A DNA stretch of 10,746 nucleotides from an uncultured Bacteroidota bacterium. GTDB lineage: Bacteria > Bacteroidota > Bacteroidia > NS11-12g > UBA955. A model generated the notes under the pieces. The model did not search any database and had not been told where the DNA came from. It was given only the letters and a program-made list of their open reading frames with translations. Position numbers and translations under genes: made by a program. How positions within the stretch are numbered: position 1 is the first letter of the stretch; every line of letters begins with the position of its first letter. Of this stretch, positions 6,944 to 10,746 are shown one piece after another. The stretch is from contig CAIRMY010000275.1 of assembly GCA_903879775.1 (NCBI GenBank), forward strand, positions 1 to 10,746, given 5' to 3'.

Positions 6944-8044
6944 GTGAAAATTGCTGTATTTAAAGAAACAAGACAGGGTGAAAATAGGGTGGCATTGAGC
7001 CCCCAAGTTTGCGCAAGTCTTCAAAAAATGGGTTTCGAAGTTTGGGTAGAGAAAGATGCTGGTATCAGCGCCCACTTCACAAACGAAATGTATGAACAAG
7101 CTGGGGCGGTTTTAAAGTCGTCTTCTGAAATTTTAAATGCGGATATTTTCGTTCAAATAAATGTCCCTAAAATAGAACAAATTCAATCAATTCCTGATGG
7201 GAAAACATGGATTTCTTCTTTGTATTTCAGAACCAACCCAGAAGTAATTGAAGCATTCTCAAAAAAGAATATTTCTGCGGTGTCTTTGGATGCAATTCCT
7301 CGTATTTCGAGAGCACAGAGTATGGATATCTTGAGTTCTCAAGCCAATTTGGCGGGTTACAGAGCTGTGATCGAAGGGGCTTATCATTTAGATAAGATTT
7401 TCCCCATGTTAATGACGGCTGCTGGAACTGTTACACCTTCAAAAGTTTTAATTTTTGGGGTAGGAGTTGCTGGTTTACAAGCCATTGCAACTGCCAAACG
7501 TTTAGGAGCTGTGGTTGAAGCTACAGACGTTCGCCCAGAAACAAAAGAACAAGTTCAAAGTTTAGGGGGTAAATTCATAGAAGTAAAAGGTGTTGAAGTT
7601 GGATCTGAAGGCGGTTATGCAAAAGAAGCCTCTGAAGAATACCGCAAAGCACAACGTGAAGCCGTAAATAAATCTTTGGCGCAAGCCGATTTAGTCATCA
7701 CAACTGCCTTGGTACCCGGCAGGAAAGCTCCAATATTGATTGATGATGAACAGTTGGCCTTGATGAAAACAGGCGCTGTGCTAATTGATATGGCCGCTGA
7801 ACAAGGTGGAAACTGTACCCAAACAAAAATGGGTGAAATTATTCATGTTAACGGCGTGAAATTGGTTGGTTCGGTGAACTTACCATCTGCACTTTCTGCA
7901 AATGCAAGTGAACTTTTCGCAAGAAATATTTGGGAACTTCTAAAATTAATGGGACCTAAAGGCGAAATGACTTTCGATATGAACGATGAAATTGTTCAAG
8001 GTTGTTTAATTTCTCACCAAGGTAAAACTTTACACACTGCTTAA
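6944..8044 (+). CDS. pntAA: NAD(P) transhydrogenase subunit alpha 1 (NAD(H)-binding domain I)
   Basis: A 366-residue soluble domain I of proton-translocating transhydrogenase, which binds NAD(H) and passes hydride to NADP+ held by domain III of PntB. Seen: ETRQGENRVALSP near residues 8-20; the RQD loop with Arg120, Gln125, Asp128 and Ser131, matching the spacing of Rhodospirillum rubrum Arg127, Gln132, Asp135 and Ser138; the Rossmann motif GVGVAGLQA at 172-180; Asp195 in ATDVRP; and the mobile loop SEGGYAKE at 221-228. The length suits the three-subunit form (PntAA, PntAB, PntB), not the fused alpha subunit of E. coli. The start is a GTG: an in-frame TAA (6941-6943) lies directly before it and the next in-frame Met is 28 residues in. 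A five-codon frame, ATG 6930 to TGA 6945-6947, overlaps this start by four bases. It is first in the operon, six bases from pntAB. Confidence 0.95.
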   Translation: MKIAVFKETRQGENRVALSPQVCASLQKMGFEVWVEKDAGISAHFTNEMYEQAGAVLKSSSEILNADIFVQINVPKIEQIQSIPDGKTWISSLYFRTNPEVIEAFSKKNISAVSLDAIPRISRAQSMDILSSQANLAGYRAVIEGAYHLDKIFPMLMTAAGTVTPSKVLIFGVGVAGLQAIATAKRLGAVVEATDVRPETKEQVQSLGGKFIEVKGVEVGSEGGYAKEASEEYRKAQREAVNKSLAQADLVITTALVPGRKAPILIDDEQLALMKTGAVLIDMAAEQGGNCTQTKMGEIIHVNGVKLVGSVNLPSALSANASELFARNIWELLKLMGPKGEMTFDMNDEIVQGCLISHQGKTLHTA

Positions 8045-8050
8045 TAAAAA

Positions 8051-8374
8051 ATGGAAACGATTTTTGAATTTATAGGATCAAATATTACCTATATATACCT
8101 CATTGGTTTGATGGTATTTGTTGGAATTGAATTAATTTCTCACGTACCAAGTGTACTTCATACCCCTCTAATGAGTGGTGCAAATGCCATTCATGGAGTG
8201 GTTTTAATTGGTGCAATCATAGTTCTTGGTAAATCTGAACCAAACGATTATTTTTCTATTGTTGTTGGATTTATTGGTGTATTTGTAGGAACGCTAAACG
8301 TGATTGGTGGATTTGTAGTTACCGACCGTATGTTGGAAATGTTTAAGAAAAAACCAAAGGGAGGCAAATCATAA
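8051..8374 (+). CDS. pntAB: NAD(P) transhydrogenase subunit alpha 2 (membrane domain II, first part)
   Basis: A 107-residue membrane protein with three hydrophobic segments, at about residues 13-29, 43-60 and 67-90. It contributes the first helices of domain II to the proton channel. Recognisable motifs are VPSVLHTPLMSGANAIHG at 32-49 and GGFVVTDRMLEMF at 86-98, followed by a basic C-terminus. His48 in the second segment is a candidate proton-relay residue; E. coli has a Ser at the corresponding place and uses a His in PntB instead (family knowledge). The protein is shorter than the 139-residue R. rubrum subunit but holds all three helices. It lies six bases after pntAA, and its stop overlaps the pntB start in TAATG, which suggests coupled translation. 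Confidence 0.93.
   Translation: METIFEFIGSNITYIYLIGLMVFVGIELISHVPSVLHTPLMSGANAIHGVVLIGAIIVLGKSEPNDYFSIVVGFIGVFVGTLNVIGGFVVTDRMLEMFKKKPKGGKS
8359..8364 (+). promoter_or_regulatory. Strong Shine-Dalgarno sequence for pntB
   Basis: GGGAGG lies nine bases before the pntB ATG, inside the last codons of pntAB. It is the clearest Shine-Dalgarno match in the window, in a phylum where such sequences are usually weak. The purines also encode Lys-Gly-Gly-Lys of PntAB, so coding constraint may explain them. Together with the TAATG overlap it supports efficient or coupled start of pntB. Confidence 0.55.
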
Positions 8375-9771
8375 TGCAACACTTAATGGAAATTTGTTAT
8401 TTGATAGGTTCGTTTGGATTTATCATAGGACTTAAATTAATGGGTCAACCTGATTCTGCCCGCAAAGGCAATTTGGTTGCTGCATTTGGTATGGGATTGG
8501 CTGTTTTTGGAACTTTATTCCTAGATAAAACTGGGTTTGCGGTGATTCCGAATTTTGGTTATATCATTTCGGCTATTTTACTTGGTACCGTTGTTGGTAC
8601 ACTGATGGCAAAGCGTGTTCAAATGACAGCTATGCCTGAAATGGTCTCTATTTTTAACGGTATGGGTGGTCTAGCCGCTGCTTTAATTTCTATCATTGAA
8701 TGGCAAGAAATTGCTCACCATCCTGAAATTGAAATGCCTTTAGGTCATTATATTCCAATCATCGCTGGTTTAATTATTGGTACCATTTCTTTTGTGGGAA
8801 GTATCATCGCTTGGGGTAAATTGAACGGTAAAATTGGAGATTTTCGTTTTGCCGGTCAACAATACATCAACGCGTTCATTTTATTGGTAATTATTGTTGC
8901 TGCATATTTTAATTTCACTCACATTGCCGATGGAGGTTCAATGTGGTTTTATATCACCATGGGTGTAGCCATAATATACGGATTATTGTTCGTATTTCCA
9001 ATTGGTGGAGCCGACATGCCTGTTGTCATTTCATTGTTGAACTCATTTACAGGAGTTGCCGCAGCATGTGGTGGTTTCTTGTATAGCAACAACGTCATGT
9101 TAATGGGTGGTGTATTGGTAGGTTCAGCTGGTACCATTTTAACAGTGGTAATGTGTAAAGCAATGAATCGTTCATTGATGAACGTTCTAATCGGAATGGC
9201 TGGCTCAAACAGTTCTGGAAGCGGCGCCGCTGTTTCTGGTTCTGCTAGAGAAGTTCAAGCTACCGATGTTGCAATCATGATGAAGTATGCTTCCAAAGTA
9301 ATTATCGTACCTGGTTATGGTTTGGCTGTTGCTCAAGCCCAGCACGTTTGCCATGAGTTGGAAACAATTTTGGCGGAAGAAGGTATTGATGTTAAATATG
9401 CAATTCACCCTGTTGCCGGTCGTATGCCTGGTCATATGAACGTATTATTGGCTGAAAGTAACGTAGAATACGATAAATTAATCGAAATGGAACACATCAA
9501 CTCAGAATTCCCTACAACCGACGTGGTTTTGGTGGTTGGTGCAAACGACGTTGTGAATCCTGCCGCTAAAACTGATCCAACATCGCCAATTTACGGAATG
9601 CCAATTCTAGACGTTGATCAAGCAAAACAAATCGTTGTACTTAAGCGTTCTATGAAATCTGGTTATGCGGGTATCGAAAATGCATTGTTCTTCGATCCGA
9701 AGTGCGGAATGCTTTTCGGCGATGCGAAAGATAGCTTACAGAAATTGGTGAATGAAGTGAAATCACTTTAG
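8374..9771 (+). CDS. pntB: NAD(P) transhydrogenase subunit beta (membrane domain II and NADP(H)-binding domain III)
   Basis: A 465-residue inner-membrane subunit that couples proton entry to NADPH formation from NADH. Residues 1 to about 275 hold the domain II helices, including PEMVSIFNGMGGLAAA at 88-103 and GGADMPVVISLLNS at 211-224, with Asp214 and Asn223 matching conserved E. coli PntB Asp213 and Asn222. A hinge rich in Ser and Gly (residues 278-290) leads to NADP(H)-binding domain III. There GYGLAVAQAQ lies at 314-323, HPVAGRMPGHMNV at 345-357, GANDVVNP at 389-396, and KRSM then GYAG at 424-433. All expected binding motifs are present and the length equals that of R. rubrum PntB (464). 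Where E. coli has the proton-relay His91, this protein has Asn95. It is the last gene of the operon, starts within the pntAB stop codon, and is followed by a terminator. Confidence 0.96.
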   Translation: MQHLMEICYLIGSFGFIIGLKLMGQPDSARKGNLVAAFGMGLAVFGTLFLDKTGFAVIPNFGYIISAILLGTVVGTLMAKRVQMTAMPEMVSIFNGMGGLAAALISIIEWQEIAHHPEIEMPLGHYIPIIAGLIIGTISFVGSIIAWGKLNGKIGDFRFAGQQYINAFILLVIIVAAYFNFTHIADGGSMWFYITMGVAIIYGLLFVFPIGGADMPVVISLLNSFTGVAAACGGFLYSNNVMLMGGVLVGSAGTILTVVMCKAMNRSLMNVLIGMAGSNSSGSGAAVSGSAREVQATDVAIMMKYASKVIIVPGYGLAVAQAQHVCHELETILAEEGIDVKYAIHPVAGRMPGHMNVLLAESNVEYDKLIEMEHINSEFPTTDVVLVVGANDVVNPAAKTDPTSPIYGMPILDVDQAKQIVVLKRSMKSGYAGIENALFFDPKCGMLFGDAKDSLQKLVNEVKSL

Positions 9772-9790
9772 TCATTCTCTATAAAATTAA

Positions 9791-9826
9791 AAAAAAAGAG
9801 GCTATTTTTCAATAGCCTCTTTTTTT
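9791..9826. terminator. Bidirectional Rho-independent terminator between pntB and yyaL
   Basis: A perfect 16-bp inverted repeat: left arm 9791-9806, TTTC loop 9807-9810, right arm 9811-9826. The GAGGCTATT core is flanked by seven A on the left and seven T on the right, so each strand has a U tract after its hairpin. It begins 19 bases after the pntB stop and ends 22 bases before the stop of the convergent gene, and it should serve both. Confidence 0.93.
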
Positions 9827-9848
9827 ATGGTTTAACTTTCTCGGGTTG

Positions 9849-10746
9849 TTATTCTGAATGGAATATATCATCGAGGATTTCAATGGCTTGATCAACAGAA
9901 TTCACCGGTTCGAAACATTGATTCCCGGTGCATACAAAAATTTGTGGCTGTGACTCAATTTTGTGATTTAGCCAATGAACGGCTGAATTTTCATTTATGG
10001 AATTTACATGTATCCAAGAGGGTAGGTGCGATTTGATTTTTAGAACATCTGCCACATTGTTTTGGTTTGACAATGCCACTGTGCTTTGTCCACACGTTGC
10101 TTGCATGTAAAGTCTTGTCCAATTGTTATACCACCCAGGGAATTTTGTCAATTGAGGGACCATCTGACTGAGTAAATTCAATGATATTTCTTTAAATTTT
10201 AAATTCCCAGTATGAATGGATAAGTCGAACAAACAATTTGCAAAAATGCTATTTGCACTTGGTATCACATCATCCATTGAATCCGACTTTCTTATGATAA
10301 GTTGCTCCCCATTATTGGGAGCAAAGTATAATTGGCCATATTGTTCATCAAAAAACAATTCAATGGCTTTATTGGCTAAAATATTGGCGCGCTCTATATA
10401 TAATTCATTGTTTGTACATTGAAATAAATGCAACTGCCCTTCAATTAAACAAGCGTAATCTTCCAAAAATCCTGTTCCATAAATTGAATCCTTCGATGAA
10501 ATTCGGAAAAGTTCATTGTTTTCAGGATTGTAAAAATCTTTCCAAATAAATCTTTCCAGTTCAATGGCTAACGTCTTGAAATGCTCATTTTGCAAGTAAA
10601 AAGCAGCGTCAGAAAGTGCTTTCAGCATCAATCCATTCCAAGATAAAATGATTTTAAAATCCAAACCTGGCCTAATTCTGTCTTCTTGCAATCCTAATAA
10701 TTTTGTTTTCACAGACAATAAAAGTTGATGGTATGTTTCATTGAGA
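9849..10746 (-). CDS. yyaL: YyaL/SSP411 (DUF255) family protein, C-terminal part, cut by the window edge
   Basis: About 298 C-terminal residues of a family whose full members are near 680 residues: an N-terminal thioredoxin-like DUF255 domain followed by an (alpha/alpha)6-barrel domain resembling N-acylglucosamine 2-epimerases and glycosidases. The frame is open to the right edge, so the thioredoxin-like half lies outside. Seen: RPGLD then KIILSWNGLMLKAL (about 10680-10617), GFLEDYA (about 10472-10452), DSMDDVIPSANS (about 10283-10248), and near the C-terminus FVCTGNQCFEPV, the family's typical final CxxxxC-containing segment. A TTG codon at 10716-10718 is open to use as a start but lies inside the conserved barrel domain, so it is not the true start. 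The biochemical role of the family is not well established. It is convergent with pntB across a shared terminator. Confidence 0.9.
   Translation of the reverse strand, partial: LNETYHQLLLSVKTKLLGLQEDRIRPGLDFKIILSWNGLMLKALSDAAFYLQNEHFKTLAIELERFIWKDFYNPENNELFRISSKDSIYGTGFLEDYACLIEGQLHLFQCTNNELYIERANILANKAIELFFDEQYGQLYFAPNNGEQLIIRKSDSMDDVIPSANSIFANCLFDLSIHTGNLKFKEISLNLLSQMVPQLTKFPGWYNNWTRLYMQATCGQSTVALSNQNNVADVLKIKSHLPSWIHVNSINENSAVHWLNHKIESQPQIFVCTGNQCFEPVNSVDQAIEILDDIFHSE

Noticed and set aside
9205..9435. Open frame of about 76 codons on the minus strand inside pntB
   Set aside because: It is antisense to the conserved NADP-binding domain and follows from codon composition; there is no independent evidence for it.
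10716..10718. TTG as the start codon of the right-edge minus-strand gene
   Set aside because: The frame stays open to the window edge, and the upstream residues continue a conserved barrel domain. The gene is simply cut by the window.
1..10746. A defence system, mobile element, CRISPR array or biosynthetic cluster
   Set aside because: All genes match housekeeping, membrane or secreted families with even composition. I saw no transposase, integrase, direct-repeat array, tRNA attachment site or toxin-antitoxin pair.

Overview
The window reads as ordinary chromosomal DNA of a low-GC member of the Bacteroidota. Two signs support this: a secreted protein ending in a type IX secretion (T9SS) type A sorting domain, and promoter boxes of the Bacteroidota TAnnTTTG type in front of several genes. 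Strong Shine-Dalgarno sequences are mostly absent, which also fits. Codon use and base composition look even across the window. I see no transposase, integrase, tRNA, rRNA, CRISPR array or phage gene. I cannot place the organism below phylum with confidence.

Layout. Positions 13-1011 (+) encode a stand-alone homocysteine S-methyltransferase module, the N-terminal part of a split MetH. A promoter at about 1060-1067 then drives leucine dehydrogenase (1082-2185, +), which ends at a perfect hairpin terminator (2209-2246). Ten bases after that hairpin begins a polytopic GT-C-like membrane protein (2256-3740, +). Its stop codon directly abuts the stop codon of recJ, which runs the other way (3741-5438, -). 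recJ is divergent from a secreted T9SS cargo protein with a PKD-like domain (5513-6835, +). A promoter at about 6884-6915 follows, then a three-gene operon for the proton-translocating NAD(P) transhydrogenase, pntAA-pntAB-pntB (6944-9771, +). A perfect hairpin flanked by A and T runs (9791-9826) separates pntB from the convergent C-terminal part of a YyaL/DUF255 protein (9849-10746, -), which leaves the window at its right edge.

The genes do not form one pathway. MetH-N serves methionine and one-carbon metabolism, LeuDH branched-chain amino acid turnover, RecJ DNA repair, and PntAA/AB/B the NADPH/NADH balance through the proton gradient. The only clear multi-gene unit is the pnt operon.

I looked for an undescribed system and do not think there is one here. 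The points worth a second look are small: start codons at or very close to predicted transcription starts, a five-codon reading frame overlapping the pntAA start, a G7 tract in the secreted-protein gene, a promoter-like box on the foot of a terminator, and the uncharacterised N-terminal domain of the T9SS cargo.
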